A DNA stretch of 64,000 nt from an uncultured Chloroflexota bacterium (GCA_937901745.1 CALGSZ010000134.1:19104-83103), one strand, 5' to 3'; positions 8,280 through 17,681 are shown, counted from the stretch's first letter. The notes: a model not told the origin generated them from the sequence alone. Translations and numbers: made by a program.

Positions 8280-9056
8280 CTACCACCAACCGTACGGGAT
8301 GTTCCTGTGCGGATTGAGGAGAGGATACCGGCCCGTTGTGACCAAGCGGTCCACCCGCGCGAAGAGCGCGTTCAGCTCGGCACGGCTCAGATACTCGCGC
8401 AGCTGCTCGCGCACCGTCTGCTCCTGCGCCTGCATCTCGCGGAGATCGTCCACGAGCGAGGGCGAGATCGGCTGCCCAACAAACTGCCAGAGAACAGTCC
8501 GCAGCTTGGGGTACTCGTTGAAGGTCAACCCGTGATCGATGCCCCAAATTTTGCCCGAACGGTCGCGCAGGCAATGACTGAGCTTCCGATCCGCGTTGTT
8601 GGCGACGTGGTCGAACAGGACGAGGCGCTCGATTTCCTCGCGGCACGAGCCCCAGAACTCACGGGGATCTTCGTCATCATCCGGCATCGGCTCGATGTAG
8701 AGCTGCACGCTCCCGATCCCCTGCGGACCGTCCCGGACGACCGTCGGCGGAACGAGATTCCAGCCAAGCAGGCGGCTCAGGACGTAGGCGGCCGTCTCCC
8801 GCAAGTAGAGCGTGCCGTCCGGGAAGTCGTAGAGCGGCACTTCACCCGATCGCGGCTTATAGATCGCGAGGATCTCGCGACCGTCGGTCTCCAGTGCCGC
8901 GGCAAAGGAATAGTTCGATCCCCACGGGATGAGCTTGCTCGCTACGAAGTCGGCCTCTCGCAGCAGGGCAAGCACCTCGTCCTCATCCTCCGGCAAAGGC
9001 GGAGGCGGAGTCTCTGGACCGTCATCGTCTCGAAGTCGAAGGAAAAGGTCAGGCAT
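8280..9056 (-). CDS. SCO1664-family (PI3/PI4-kinase-like fold) protein
   Basis: A 258-aa protein of the actinobacterial/chloroflexal family usually listed as SCO1664 or TIGR03843. Visible are the ATP-lysine region LAIYKPRSGEVPLYDFP, the catalytic-loop-like LFDHVANNADRK (His-x-x-x-Asn-Asn-x-Asp) and the metal-binding-like WGIDHGLTF. This layout resembles PI3/PI4-type kinases, but no substrate is known. In actinobacteria the gene commonly sits beside a DUF3090 gene; here DUF3090 is in the same window but 37 kb away. The Pro/Asp-rich N-terminus (PETPPPPLPEDEDE) is probably flexible. Confidence 0.85.
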   Translation of the reverse strand: MPDLFLRLRDDDGPETPPPPLPEDEDEVLALLREADFVASKLIPWGSNYSFAAALETDGREILAIYKPRSGEVPLYDFPDGTLYLRETAAYVLSRLLGWNLVPPTVVRDGPQGIGSVQLYIEPMPDDDEDPREFWGSCREEIERLVLFDHVANNADRKLSHCLRDRSGKIWGIDHGLTFNEYPKLRTVLWQFVGQPISPSLVDDLREMQAQEQTVREQLREYLSRAELNALFARVDRLVTTGRYPLLNPHRNIPYGWW

Positions 9057-9277
9057 CGGCGGTGGCCCCCAGGAGAAAAGTGTCGGCGGCCAGGACGGTA
9101 TTCAAGCCTGAGCGGCAAATCGTCCATGATTGATTCTACTCCGCCCGCGCGTGGCCGTGCGGCCGTGTCGGTCCATCTCTGAAAGCCAGGTTACCGATCC
9201 CGCCGCGTCCGCACTCGGACGACGGCGTCCGGACGGCCATCCGCTCCCGAGCGCGCGGATCGGAGCCGCTACACAAA

Positions 9278-11353
9278 TCAGAACTCCTGCCAGGCGACGC
9301 CCGTGCCTTGCTCGAGCTGGATGGCGAGATCCTCCGGATCGGTTACCGGCGGCAAGCAGGCATACCGCTCACAGACATAGGCCGCTACTTGCCCATTCTT
9401 GGGCGGCCGGTTCGCGAGGAACGGGAAGCGCTCCGTCAGGGCCGCATCGTCGGGGTCGGCGAGCCCGATCACCGCCTGGGGCTCGTACCTTCGATAAACA
9501 GTCGCGGCGAATCGCTCCACCGCCGGGTCGCTCGGCTTTCCAGCGATGACGACCTCACGCGGCGTCCCGAGATACCGCTCGAGGGCCGAGAGCCAGCGTC
9601 CGAAGGCGAGCGGGTGCTCGGCCATCGGCCGGGCCATGCTTTGCAAGAGCGACTCGGCGCGCCGCTGCCAGTCGCCCCTTTCGGTCATGGTCGCCAAGCG
9701 GAGCAACAGTGAGACAGCGATGGCGTTCCCGGATGGCGTGGCCCCGTCTTGCACCTCTCGAGGTCGCGCCACGAGCGCCTCGTGGCTCGTTCCCGTGTCG
9801 TAGAAGCCGATGCCGTCTTCGTCGGAGAACTCGGCGATCATCACCTCGACGAGTCGAACTGCCTCGTCCAGCCAGCGCCGATCGAACGTCGCCTCATAGA
9901 GCGCGAGCAAACCTTCGGCCAAATTGGCGTAGTCCTCCAGGTAGCCGCCGATTTTCGCCACGCCGTCCTTATAGGTATGCAGCAGGCGATCGCCATCACG
10001 GAGCCTTGTCAGCAAGAAGGTCGCGTTGCGAACGGCAATGTCGCGATAGTCAGGTCGGTCCAACGCCCGCGAGGCTTCCGCGAACGCACGCAGCATCATC
10101 CCGTTCCAACTCGTAATGACCTTCTCGTCCCGTCCAGGCCGGACCCGCTGCTCGCGCGCCGCGAAGAGCTTGCGCTTCGCCTCCGCGACTCGAGTCTGGA
10201 CCTCTTCGACCGACAGGCCGAACTCAGCGGCGACCTCAGTTGGCGACTGAGCCAGGTGGAGAATTGACTTCCCTTCGAAGTTTCCTCGTTTCGTGACTCC
10301 GTACATCCGGTTGACAAGCGCGGCATCGGCGCTGCCGAGCACCGCTGCGATCTCGTCCGATGTCCAGACGTAGAACCTGCCCTCTTCCCCCTCGCTGTCG
10401 GCGTCTTGCGTCGCGTAGAACCCGCCCTCCGGGTCAGTCATCTCTCGCGCGACGTAATCGAGCGTCTCCGTCACGATCTGCCGGTAACGCTCGTCTCCAA
10501 AGGCGCGGTAGGCATCGAGGTAGAGGCGGGCGAGCTGGGCGTTGTCGTAGAGCATCTTTTCGAAGTGGGGGACGAGCCAGATCGCATCGACGGCGTAGCG
10601 GTGAAAGCCGCCACCGAGATGGTCGTACATCCCTCCGGCCGCCATCTTGTCGAGTGTTAGCCGCACCATGGTTTCCGCCCGCTCGTCGGCGGTCCGGTGG
10701 TGATAGCGCAGCGCGAATTCGAGCGCCGACGGCTGCGGGAATTTCGGCGCGCCCCCGAAGCCTCCCTGCCGATTGTCGAAGTCACGCCAGAGCGCCTCGA
10801 TCGCGTCGTCGAGGATCTTCGGCTGCAGCGCGCTAGCCTCCGGGCGAGCTCGGCTGGCGGCGATCAGGAACGCGCGGATCTGCTCGGCGCTTTGAAGAAC
10901 CTCCTCCTTTCGCTCGCGGTACGCGTCGCTGACGGCCAGCAGGACTTTACGAAAAGCAGGCAGCCCCGGCCGGTCTTCCGGCGGCCAGTAGGTGCCGCCA
11001 TAGAACGGCACGCCATCCGGCGTGAGGAAGACATTCAAAGGCCAGCCGCCTTGGCCCGTCATCGCCTGCACCGCCGACATGTAGATCGCGTCGAGGTCCG
11101 GGCGCTCTTCTCGGTCGACCTTGATATTGACGAACCGCTCATTCATCAGCGCCGCGGTCGACTCGTCCTCGAATGATTCGTGCTCCATGACATGGCACCA
11201 GTGGCAGGCGGAATAGCCGATGCTGACGAGGATCGGCTTGTCCTCACGGCGGGCTTTCTCCAGCGCCTCTGGCCCCCAGGGATACCAGTCAACTGGGTTG
11301 TCCTTGTGCTGAAGCAAATACGGGCTCGTCTCTTGCGCCAGGCGATTGACCAC
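9278..11353 (-). CDS. DUF255 thioredoxin-domain protein (YyaL/spermatogenesis-associated 20-like)
   Basis: A 691-aa cytosolic protein. The N-terminal thioredoxin-like domain (about 1-165) has NRLAQETSPYLLQH, the CHWCH active-site pair and the VKVDREERPDLD and GGWPLNVFLTPD motifs. It is followed by a long alpha/alpha-barrel region resembling N-acylglucosamine epimerase/cellobiose epimerase folds, with GGFGGAPKFPQP and GGFHRYAVD. Function is not established in bacteria. The GTG at 11353 is preferred: AAAGGA lies 8 nt upstream, and the family starts at V-N-R-L. The longer frame adds a poly-Arg leader that belongs to intergenic DNA. Divergent from proC. Confidence 0.9.
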   Translation of the reverse strand: MVNRLAQETSPYLLQHKDNPVDWYPWGPEALEKARREDKPILVSIGYSACHWCHVMEHESFEDESTAALMNERFVNIKVDREERPDLDAIYMSAVQAMTGQGGWPLNVFLTPDGVPFYGGTYWPPEDRPGLPAFRKVLLAVSDAYRERKEEVLQSAEQIRAFLIAASRARPEASALQPKILDDAIEALWRDFDNRQGGFGGAPKFPQPSALEFALRYHHRTADERAETMVRLTLDKMAAGGMYDHLGGGFHRYAVDAIWLVPHFEKMLYDNAQLARLYLDAYRAFGDERYRQIVTETLDYVAREMTDPEGGFYATQDADSEGEEGRFYVWTSDEIAAVLGSADAALVNRMYGVTKRGNFEGKSILHLAQSPTEVAAEFGLSVEEVQTRVAEAKRKLFAAREQRVRPGRDEKVITSWNGMMLRAFAEASRALDRPDYRDIAVRNATFLLTRLRDGDRLLHTYKDGVAKIGGYLEDYANLAEGLLALYEATFDRRWLDEAVRLVEVMIAEFSDEDGIGFYDTGTSHEALVARPREVQDGATPSGNAIAVSLLLRLATMTERGDWQRRAESLLQSMARPMAEHPLAFGRWLSALERYLGTPREVVIAGKPSDPAVERFAATVYRRYEPQAVIGLADPDDAALTERFPFLANRPPKNGQVAAYVCERYACLPPVTDPEDLAIQLEQGTGVAWQEF

Positions 11354-11592
11354 GGGAGGATCCTTTCGTGCAGGAGAAAGCAAGTGAGGCCGTGCCGAGT
11401 GCGAGGTGGATCGGCGCTGATGTCGTCTTCGCCGACGTCGCCTCCGCATCCCGGTATCATTGTCGCAGCCAGGCCGCCTCGATGCTAACCCTCGCCCTTG
11501 ACGGCCACGTGTGGGCGTCGCGTGAGCAAGCCGGGGCGAGCGTGTCCGGAAGACTGGCCAGCGGGCCTGACAACGTCACGGTGGAGACTAAA

Positions 11593-12462
11593 GTGACCGA
11601 ATCACGGGATACAGCAGAGACTGGAGATGCGGCGGCCAGCACGCTCGCCGAGACGCGGCTGGCGTTCGTCGGCGCGGGCGTCATGGCGGAAGCGATGATC
11701 GCTGGTCTTCTCGACCGGTGCCTCGTTCGCCCTCAGCAGATCATCGCCAGCCATCCCCGCGAGGACCGGCGACAGCGCCTCATTGAGCGGTTCGGCATCC
11801 AGACGACCGAAAGCAACCGAGACGCGGTCGAGCAAGCGGAGATCGTGCTGCTCACCGTCAAGCCGCAGGCGCTCGCTACCGTCATGCGCCAGCTACATGG
11901 CCGCCTGGCTCCGCGGCAGGTCACCATCTCGATCGTCGCGGGTGCCGGTATCGAGAAACTTAGCCGGGGCCTCGGCCACGACGCGATCGTCCGCGTGATG
12001 CCGAACACGCCCGCGCAGATCGGCAAGGGAATGCTGGTCTGGACCGCGACCGAAGAGGTCGACGAAGGACAGCGCAACAAAGTCAAAGCGATCCTCGGGG
12101 CGCTCGGCGAAGAGTTGTGGGTCGAGGACGAGAAGTACGTCGACATGGCGACGGCGCTGTCAGGCACCGGCCCGACGTACGTCTTCCTGATGATGGAGGC
12201 GTTGATCGACGCGGGCGTCCACATGGGCTTTCCGCGACGCATCGCCGAGCAAATCGTTCTCCAAACCGTCGCCGGTTCAGTCGAGTTCGCGCGAGTCTCC
12301 GGCAAGCATATGGCCGAGCTGCGCAACATGGTCACCTCGCCTGGCGGCACGTCCGCGGAGGCGATCTATCAGATGGAGAAAGGCGGCCTGCGTACGGTCT
12401 ATTCCCGCGCAGTCTATGCTGCCTATCAGCGCACCAAGTCTCTGGCGAAAGACGACGATTAG
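11593..12462 (+). CDS. proC: Pyrroline-5-carboxylate reductase
   Basis: A 289-aa NAD(P)H-dependent enzyme catalysing the last step of proline synthesis. It has the Rossmann motif FVGAGVMAEAMI, the VKPQ motif, VRVMPNTPAQIGKG and the C-terminal dimer/active-site stretch ALSGTGPTYVFLMMEALIDAGV, then MVTSPGGTSAEAIYQ. The GTG at 11593 has GGAG six bases upstream. The alternative long frame reaches back into the divergent DUF255 gene and is not believable. About 15 extra N-terminal residues precede the Rossmann fold. The proline-tRNA ligase gene is 5 kb away but not in one operon. Confidence 0.95.
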   Translation: MTESRDTAETGDAAASTLAETRLAFVGAGVMAEAMIAGLLDRCLVRPQQIIASHPREDRRQRLIERFGIQTTESNRDAVEQAEIVLLTVKPQALATVMRQLHGRLAPRQVTISIVAGAGIEKLSRGLGHDAIVRVMPNTPAQIGKGMLVWTATEEVDEGQRNKVKAILGALGEELWVEDEKYVDMATALSGTGPTYVFLMMEALIDAGVHMGFPRRIAEQIVLQTVAGSVEFARVSGKHMAELRNMVTSPGGTSAEAIYQMEKGGLRTVYSRAVYAAYQRTKSLAKDDD

Positions 12463-12536
12463 CAGCCCCCAAGACAGACGCCGCATTCTGCTTCCCGGCA
12501 ACCGTGCGCGAACCGCAAGCGGCGGCGTAGACATAC

Positions 12537-12550
12537 ATCCAAGTTTGGAT
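12537..12550. promoter_or_regulatory. Short palindrome in the gap before the polyol operon
   Basis: ATCCAA-GT-TTGGAT (6-bp arms) stands in the 470-bp gap between proC and the polyol transport operon. It could be a repressor half-site pair, but it is nearly 300 bp from the predicted promoter. Apart from that promoter the gap holds no credible gene. Confidence 0.2.
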
Positions 12551-12854
12551 ACACTTCGCGCAGCAGCGAGGCGCAGGAGCGCTCTATCCCCGGCTCGCGT
12601 CTCATCGAGAGCCTCCATCCTTCTCCGCAGCCTGCCACGCCACTTGCGAGGCGCTTCCCGCCGCGGGTCGCGCAGGTTGGCGCTGAGCGCGCCGTTCGAG
12701 CCAGCTCAAGATGGAGCGAGTTACTTTCGCCACGTCACGTTTGGGTGAAGGCGGAATCAGTCGCAGGGATGCCGGGGAGATGACCAGGTTCGACGCGGCA
12801 ACCCGAGACGCGGAGGCACGGAAAGTCATTTCGGGTGACGTGTCGGCCCACTTT

Positions 12855-12882
12855 TTGCATAGAATAATGCGCCACATATAAC
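12855..12882 (+). promoter_or_regulatory. Promoter of the polyol ABC-transport operon (TTGCAT-16-TATAAC)
   Basis: TTGCAT (12855-12860), a 16-bp spacer and TATAAC (12877-12882) lie 50 bp before the binding-protein start, in a locally A/T-rich stretch. The spacer contains a GCAT-N6-ATGC inverted repeat (12857-12870) overlapping the -35 box, which may be an operator. Confidence 0.6.
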
Positions 12883-12932
12883 GGTGGATGGACGGACCCC
12901 AGGTCCGTAGAGCTGAAAGGAGCGTTTCTGGG

Positions 12933-14321
12933 ATGAAAACCCGACGGCTTCTCGTGCTCTTGGCACTCGTCGCGTTAATGGTGCCCCTCGTCACCGCAGC
13001 GGCAGCCCGACCGGTTGCCGCCCAGGAGGCATCGCCTCAAGTCAACACGGAAATCTCAGGGACAATTGACGTTGGCATGGTCGGCAACCCGCAGATGGTT
13101 GCGCTGCAGGAGCTCGTTCAGGCCGGCGAGTTCAACAAGATCTATCCCAATATCCAGGTCAATCTGACCGTGCTGCCGGAGAATGAGATTCGGCAGACGA
13201 TTACGCAGGACGTTTCGACGCAGGCCGGTCAGTTCGATGTCTTTACGGTCGGCCCGTTCGAGGTGCCGCTCTGGGCCGCGAACGGCTGGCTCGAGGAGGT
13301 TGGCGAGGAGGTCGCTGCCGATCCGAGCTACGACCTGGACGACATCTTCGACAGCATGAAGGCCGGCCTCACCTACGAGGGCGGCCTCTACGCGCTGCCG
13401 TTCTACGGTGAGAGCGCGATGACGTTCTACCGGAAGGACCTCTTCGAGGCGGCTGGCCTGGAGATGCCGGAGCGGCCGACGTGGGATCAGATCGCTGAGT
13501 TCGCCGAGGCGCTCCACAATCCGGACGAGGTCTACGGTCTCTGCCTGCGCGGTCTCCCCGGCTGGGGTGAGATGGGCGCTCCGCTGACGACCGTGATCAA
13601 CGCCTTCGGCGGACGCTGGTTCGATGAGAACTGGAATGCCGCGCTGGCTGAGGAAGACTCGGCGGCTGCGATCCGTTTCTACATCGAGTCGCTCCAGAAG
13701 TGGGGCCCGCCGGGCGTCGAGCAGAACGGCTTCACCGAGACCGAGACGCTCTTCGTCCAGGGCAAGTGCGCGATTTGGTATGACGCCACTTCGGCGGCTG
13801 AGCTGATCACCGACCCGCAGGAGAATCCGAACTACTACCAGCAGGTCGGCTTCGCGTACGGTCCGTCCAAGAAGCTATCGGGCGGCAACTGGCTCTGGAG
13901 CTGGAACTTCGCGATGGCCGCGAACTCCGACGCCAAGGAAGCCGCGCTGGCCTTCATGAAGTGGGCGACCTCCAAGGAGTACGTCAAGCTCGTTGTCGAG
14001 AGTGAGGGCGGCTGGGGCCGCGCGCCGACCGGGCACCGCGCGTCGATCTACAGCGATCCCGATTACCAGCAGCGCGCCGCTGACTTCGCGCAGATCGTGC
14101 TGACGGCGATCGAGGAGGCCAACCCGAACGAGCCGACCGAGGATCCCGTGCCGTACACCGGCGGTCAGTTCGTACGCATCCCCGAGTTCCAGCAGCTCGG
14201 CAATGATGTGACGCAGACCTTCGCGGCCGCAATCGTCGGGGACATCTCAATCGACGAGGCGATCCAGCAAGCCAACGACTTGGCGAACCAGGTCGCAATA
14301 GAAGGTGGTTACCAGGAGTAA
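12933..14321 (+). CDS. smoE: Polyol (sorbitol/mannitol-type) ABC transporter substrate-binding protein
   Basis: A 462-aa extracellular solute-binding protein of cluster 1 (MalE-like). The N-terminus MKTRRLLVLLALVALMVPLV ending at ARPVAA-QE is a signal peptide; no lipobox cysteine is seen. GPFEVPLWAANGWL, ALPFYGESAMTFYRKDL and GLCLRGLPGWGE are typical of the sorbitol/mannitol-binding SmoE group. The ATG at 12933 has AAAGGAG 10 nt upstream. It heads an operon with two permeases and a Zn-dependent polyol dehydrogenase; the ATPase is missing from the operon and is probably the UgpC-type protein at 22.8 kb. The exact polyol cannot be read from sequence. Confidence 0.88.
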   Translation: MKTRRLLVLLALVALMVPLVTAAAARPVAAQEASPQVNTEISGTIDVGMVGNPQMVALQELVQAGEFNKIYPNIQVNLTVLPENEIRQTITQDVSTQAGQFDVFTVGPFEVPLWAANGWLEEVGEEVAADPSYDLDDIFDSMKAGLTYEGGLYALPFYGESAMTFYRKDLFEAAGLEMPERPTWDQIAEFAEALHNPDEVYGLCLRGLPGWGEMGAPLTTVINAFGGRWFDENWNAALAEEDSAAAIRFYIESLQKWGPPGVEQNGFTETETLFVQGKCAIWYDATSAAELITDPQENPNYYQQVGFAYGPSKKLSGGNWLWSWNFAMAANSDAKEAALAFMKWATSKEYVKLVVESEGGWGRAPTGHRASIYSDPDYQQRAADFAQIVLTAIEEANPNEPTEDPVPYTGGQFVRIPEFQQLGNDVTQTFAAAIVGDISIDEAIQQANDLANQVAIEGGYQE

Positions 14322-14384
14322 CCTAGCCCGCCGCCATCGGTCGCTGTCTGGCGGCCGATGGCGCCTGGACACGTGAGACACGCC

Positions 14385-14412
14385 GGGCCGGGGAGATACT
14401 GTTCCCCGGCCC
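14385..14412 (+). repeat. Strong intercistronic hairpin between binding-protein and permease genes
   Basis: GGGCCGGGGA (14385-14394) and TCCCCGGCCC (14403-14412) are perfectly complementary around an 8-nt loop. No T-run follows, so it is better read as an attenuating or 3'-end-protecting hairpin that keeps binding-protein mRNA in excess over permease mRNA, as at malE-malF. The position is seen; the role is inference from other transport operons. Confidence 0.65.
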
Positions 14413-14465
14413 ACCCACACTCCAATAGCGAGCGACACCGGGATACGCTCGGCTAGGATCGTGGC

Positions 14466-15410
14466 ATGGCAATAACCGAAACCCGGCTCGAGCAGATATC
14501 ACATAGGAGGGCCAGAAACTCCGTTCTGCGCTGGCTCGGGAATCAGCCAATTGGACGAGTCCTTGTCCTGCCCGCGCTGATCTACGTTATCGTCGTTACT
14601 CAGCTCCCCTTCATTTTGACAGTCTGGTACAGCTTCCAGCGTTGGAACTTGCAGCGCCCCGATCGCCGCGGCTTCATCGGCCTCGGCAACTATCGGACGA
14701 TCCTTACGCGCGATCCGGCATTCCGGGAGGCAATCGTCAATACCGTCGTTTTCGTCGTGGCGGCGGTGATTCTGTCGCTATTACTTGGCCTCCTGTACGC
14801 GGAATTGGTCAATCACCGGTTCCCAGGCCGGGGCATCGTCCGCACGTTGTTGATCACGCCATTCCTCATCATGCCCGTCGCAGCGGCGCTGACCTGGAAG
14901 AACATGATGCTGAACCCCAACTTCGGGGTCGTGAACTGGGTCCTGCGAACCACGATTCCTGGCAGCCCCTCGCCGAACTGGCTCGGACACTTCCCGGAAG
15001 CGTCGATCATCGGAGTTCTCGTTTGGCGCTGGGCGCCGTTCATGATGCTGATCCTGCTGGCCGGGATGCAGTCGATCAGTGAGGAAGTGCGCGAGGCCGC
15101 GCGCGTGGACGGGGCGACAGTCTGGCAGGAGTTCCGGGACATCACGCTCCCGCACCTCTATCGCTTCATGCAGCTTGGTGGGCTGCTGGGCACTGTCTTC
15201 ATTGTCCAAGAGGTCGATCCGCTGTACATGATGACGAAGGGCGGGCCGGGCAACGCAACCACGACGCTGCCCTACCTGGTCTTCCGCAAGGCGATCGAGG
15301 GATCGAACATCGGTCAGGCAGCGGCGGTCGGCGTGATCGTGGTGATCTTATCGATCATCGTGATCACTCTCCTGCTGCGGGCGCTCGATCGCGTGCTGAA
15401 GGAGATCTGA
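14466..15410 (+). CDS. smoF: Polyol ABC transporter permease (SmoF/MalF-like)
   Basis: A 314-aa MalF-type inner-membrane permease with six predicted helices, starting after a basic N-terminus (about residues 34-55 onward). The coupling-helix EAA motif that docks the ATPase reads EAARVDGATVWQEFRDITLPHL. The family signature FIVQEVDPLYMMTKGGPGNATTTLPYLVF follows. It would form the heterodimeric channel with the next gene. AGGA stands 8 nt before the ATG. The stop is separated from the next start by only 3 bases. Confidence 0.9.
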   Translation: MAITETRLEQISHRRARNSVLRWLGNQPIGRVLVLPALIYVIVVTQLPFILTVWYSFQRWNLQRPDRRGFIGLGNYRTILTRDPAFREAIVNTVVFVVAAVILSLLLGLLYAELVNHRFPGRGIVRTLLITPFLIMPVAAALTWKNMMLNPNFGVVNWVLRTTIPGSPSPNWLGHFPEASIIGVLVWRWAPFMMLILLAGMQSISEEVREAARVDGATVWQEFRDITLPHLYRFMQLGGLLGTVFIVQEVDPLYMMTKGGPGNATTTLPYLVFRKAIEGSNIGQAAAVGVIVVILSIIVITLLLRALDRVLKEI

Positions 15411-15413
15411 GGC

Positions 15414-16292
15414 ATGGCAACGCAGATTGCGACCGCGCGGCCAGCCCGGCGGCGCTCTTTGCTCGGAGGTCGAGCGCTCACCGGAGACCAGGCTTCACCC
15501 CTCTGGGCGATTGTTGCCTGGGTAGTGGCAATCCTTGCATTCTTCCCCGTCTTGTACATGTTCCTGACGGGATTCAAGACCGAATCAGCGGCCGTTGAGC
15601 TGCCGCCGAAACTGATCTTCAAGCCGACCTTCGAGAACTACGAGGCGATCTTCTCGATCAACTTTCGTCCATTCTTCCGCAATTCCCTTGTCGCGTCACT
15701 CGTCTCAACGACGATCGTGATGCTGCTGGGAGTCCCGGCCGCGTACGGCTTGGCACTGCATCCGCCGAAGAAGTGGAAAGACATCCTGTTCTTCTTCATC
15801 TCGACGAAGTTCCTCCCGCCCGCTGGAGTGATCGTGCCGCTGTACATCATCTATCGCGACGCGAAACTCCTCGGCACGGTCCAGGGACTGATCATCCTCT
15901 ATACGGCGATGAATCTCCCGCTCGCGATTTGGATGCTGCGCTCCTTCTTCGAAGAAGTGCCGCGCGACGTGCTCGACGCCGCTCGGGTTGACGGGGCCGG
16001 GTTGATTCGGGAGATGATTCAGATCATCCTGCCGATGACTTTGCCGGGGCTCGTCGCGACAGCATTCATCGCGATCATCTTTGCCTGGAATGAATTCTTC
16101 TTCGCGGTCAGCCTCGCCGCCGCCGGCACGGCCACGGTGCCGATCTTCATGGTTCGGTTCGTCACGTCGGAAGGGCTGTTCTGGGCGAAGCTCGCGGCGT
16201 CGAGCACGATGGCGGTCCTCCCGATCGTTCTCCTCGGCTGGATTGCGCAGCGTCAGCTAGTTCGCGGACTTTCGATGGGTGCGGTGAAGTGA
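15414..16292 (+). CDS. smoG: Polyol ABC transporter permease (SmoG/MalG-like)
   Basis: A 292-aa MalG-type permease. After a basic start, helix one is at about 27-50; the PLYIIYRDAKLLGT and NLPLAIWMLRSFFEEVPRDVLDAARVDGAGLIREMIQIILPM stretch holds the EAA coupling motif (DAARVDGAG), and FAWNEFFFAVSLA is typical of polyol/sugar MalG proteins. The SD for its ATG (AAGGAG) lies inside the last codons of the upstream permease, so translation is probably coupled. Confidence 0.9.
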   Translation: MATQIATARPARRRSLLGGRALTGDQASPLWAIVAWVVAILAFFPVLYMFLTGFKTESAAVELPPKLIFKPTFENYEAIFSINFRPFFRNSLVASLVSTTIVMLLGVPAAYGLALHPPKKWKDILFFFISTKFLPPAGVIVPLYIIYRDAKLLGTVQGLIILYTAMNLPLAIWMLRSFFEEVPRDVLDAARVDGAGLIREMIQIILPMTLPGLVATAFIAIIFAWNEFFFAVSLAAAGTATVPIFMVRFVTSEGLFWAKLAASSTMAVLPIVLLGWIAQRQLVRGLSMGAVK

Positions 16293-16304
16293 TCGAGGTG
16301 GGAG

Positions 16305-17312
16305 ATGAAGGCAGTCGTCATTGAGAAGCCGGGAGTCGTTCGCGTCGATAGCGTGCCGGATCCCGAGCCGGGTCCGAAGGACGTCGTCATTCAGGTCGGC
16401 GCTTGCGGCATTTGCGGCACGGACATCCACATCATCGATGGCGAGTTCCCGCCAACGCAGTATCCGATCGTGCCGGGCCACGAGTTCGGCGGCACCGTCG
16501 TCGCCGTTGGGCGAGATGTCGTTGGCGTCAAGGTCGGGGATCGCGTCGGTGTGGACCCGACGCTGAACTGCGGTGAGTGCTACTTCTGCCAGCGTGGACA
16601 CGCCAATCTCTGCGAGCGGTGGAACGCGGTCGGCGTCGGCAAGCATCCGGGCGGATTCGCGGAGTACGTCGCTGTTCCCGAGCGGACCGTCTACCCGATT
16701 CCCGAGTCAATGGACTTCAAGGCAGCCGCGCTCATCGAGCCGGTGAGCTGCGTCGTGCACGGCTTCCACCTGCTCCAGCCGCGCGTCGGTGACACCTATC
16801 TGATCTACGGAGCAGGACCGATGGGGCTGCAGAACGCGCAGGTCGCCCGCTTTAACGGCGCGAGCACGGTCGCGATCATTGACATCAACCCGAAGCGGCG
16901 AGAAATCGCGCGATCGTTCGGGTTCGATATCGTCGGCTCCTCGCTGGACGAGGTGCGGCACGTGGCCCCGCGCGGCTTCGACATCGTCATCGAGGCGACG
17001 GGCAAGACCAAGGTCGCCGAGGAGGCGATCAATGCCGTCATCCGGGCTGGCAAGCTGCTCCTCTTCGGCGTCTGCCCGCCGGGCGAGAAGGCAGCCTACG
17101 ACGCGTTCAAGATCTACAACGAGGAGCTGACGATCATCGGCTCGATGGCCGTACTCAATAGCTACGGGCCGGCGATCGACATCATCGCCGCGGGCGCCAT
17201 CGACACCGAGAAGATGGTCACGCACACCTTCCCAATCGACCAGTTCGCAGAGGCGGTCGAGTTGGTGCGGCGCGGTGATGGGCTGAAGGTGCAAATCAAT
17301 CCCTCGGCGTAG
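16305..17312 (+). CDS. Zinc-dependent medium-chain alcohol (polyol/sorbitol-type) dehydrogenase
   Basis: A 335-aa MDR dehydrogenase. Catalytic-zinc ligands are Cys37 (GICGTD), His59-Glu60 (GHEFGG) and Glu145 region. The structural-zinc loop has Cys89, Cys92, Cys95 and Cys103. The NAD-binding GAGPMGL lies near 169, followed by IIDINPKRRE with an acidic residue that favours NAD. It lies 12 bp after the permease gene with GGTGGGAG before its ATG, so it belongs to the operon. It probably oxidises the imported polyol to a ketose. L-threonine or xylitol dehydrogenase activity cannot be excluded by sequence. Confidence 0.88.
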   Translation: MKAVVIEKPGVVRVDSVPDPEPGPKDVVIQVGACGICGTDIHIIDGEFPPTQYPIVPGHEFGGTVVAVGRDVVGVKVGDRVGVDPTLNCGECYFCQRGHANLCERWNAVGVGKHPGGFAEYVAVPERTVYPIPESMDFKAAALIEPVSCVVHGFHLLQPRVGDTYLIYGAGPMGLQNAQVARFNGASTVAIIDINPKRREIARSFGFDIVGSSLDEVRHVAPRGFDIVIEATGKTKVAEEAINAVIRAGKLLLFGVCPPGEKAAYDAFKIYNEELTIIGSMAVLNSYGPAIDIIAAGAIDTEKMVTHTFPIDQFAEAVELVRRGDGLKVQINPSA

Positions 17313-17363
17313 CGAGGGCCCGTGGATGGAGTGCCGCGCGGCACGTTCGTCGGTAGTTCCACG

Positions 17364-17564
17364 CTAGACCTTTGAACCCTCGTTGCCGGCCGCCGACTCG
17401 GTCTCGTCCCAACCGGTCGCGTCGGCCGGCATCGTTTCGCCGAAGGCGTTCCGGGCGTCTCCTTGGAAAGTCTGGCGCGGCTCAGCTTCGTTTGCCGGCG
17501 GAGTCGCGGCGGGGCGCCGCTTCCTCTTTCGGTCGCGCTCGTCTTGACGCTCGCTCCGGTCCAT
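17364..17564 (-). CDS. Small hydrophilic protein of unknown function
   Basis: A 66-aa, highly charged protein with no hydrophobic segment. A basic RDRKRKRRP patch near residue 11 is followed by a Pro/Ala/Glu-rich acidic remainder. A strong SD (AAGAAGGAG, spacing 7) precedes the ATG at 17564, which is the main reason to call it a gene. It stands alone between the end of the polyol operon and proS, separated from proS by a palindromic hairpin. No family recognised; probably disordered. Confidence 0.55.
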   Translation of the reverse strand: MDRSERQDERDRKRKRRPAATPPANEAEPRQTFQGDARNAFGETMPADATGWDETESAAGNEGSKV

Positions 17565-17659
17565 GGCGCGCTCCTTCTTGATCGGCGCCGGGGCGGACTG
17601 CTGTCACCACCGCCCGCCCGGACAGACCAGCTCTGTGCAGACCGGATGCCACGAACAGA

Positions 17660-17681
17660 GGCCGGCGAGCGCTCGCCGGCC
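17660..17681. terminator. Perfect 22-bp palindrome after proS
   Basis: GGCCGGCGAGC followed directly by GCTCGCCGGCC makes an uninterrupted 22-bp palindrome about 40 bp downstream of the proS stop. As RNA it would fold into a strong 9-bp stem with a GCGC loop on either strand. No U tract follows, so termination strength is uncertain. Confidence 0.5.

Noticed and set aside
8148..9182. Plus-strand frame opposite the SCO1664-family gene
   Set aside because: Antisense shadow in GC-rich DNA; the minus-strand protein has clear kinase-like motifs.
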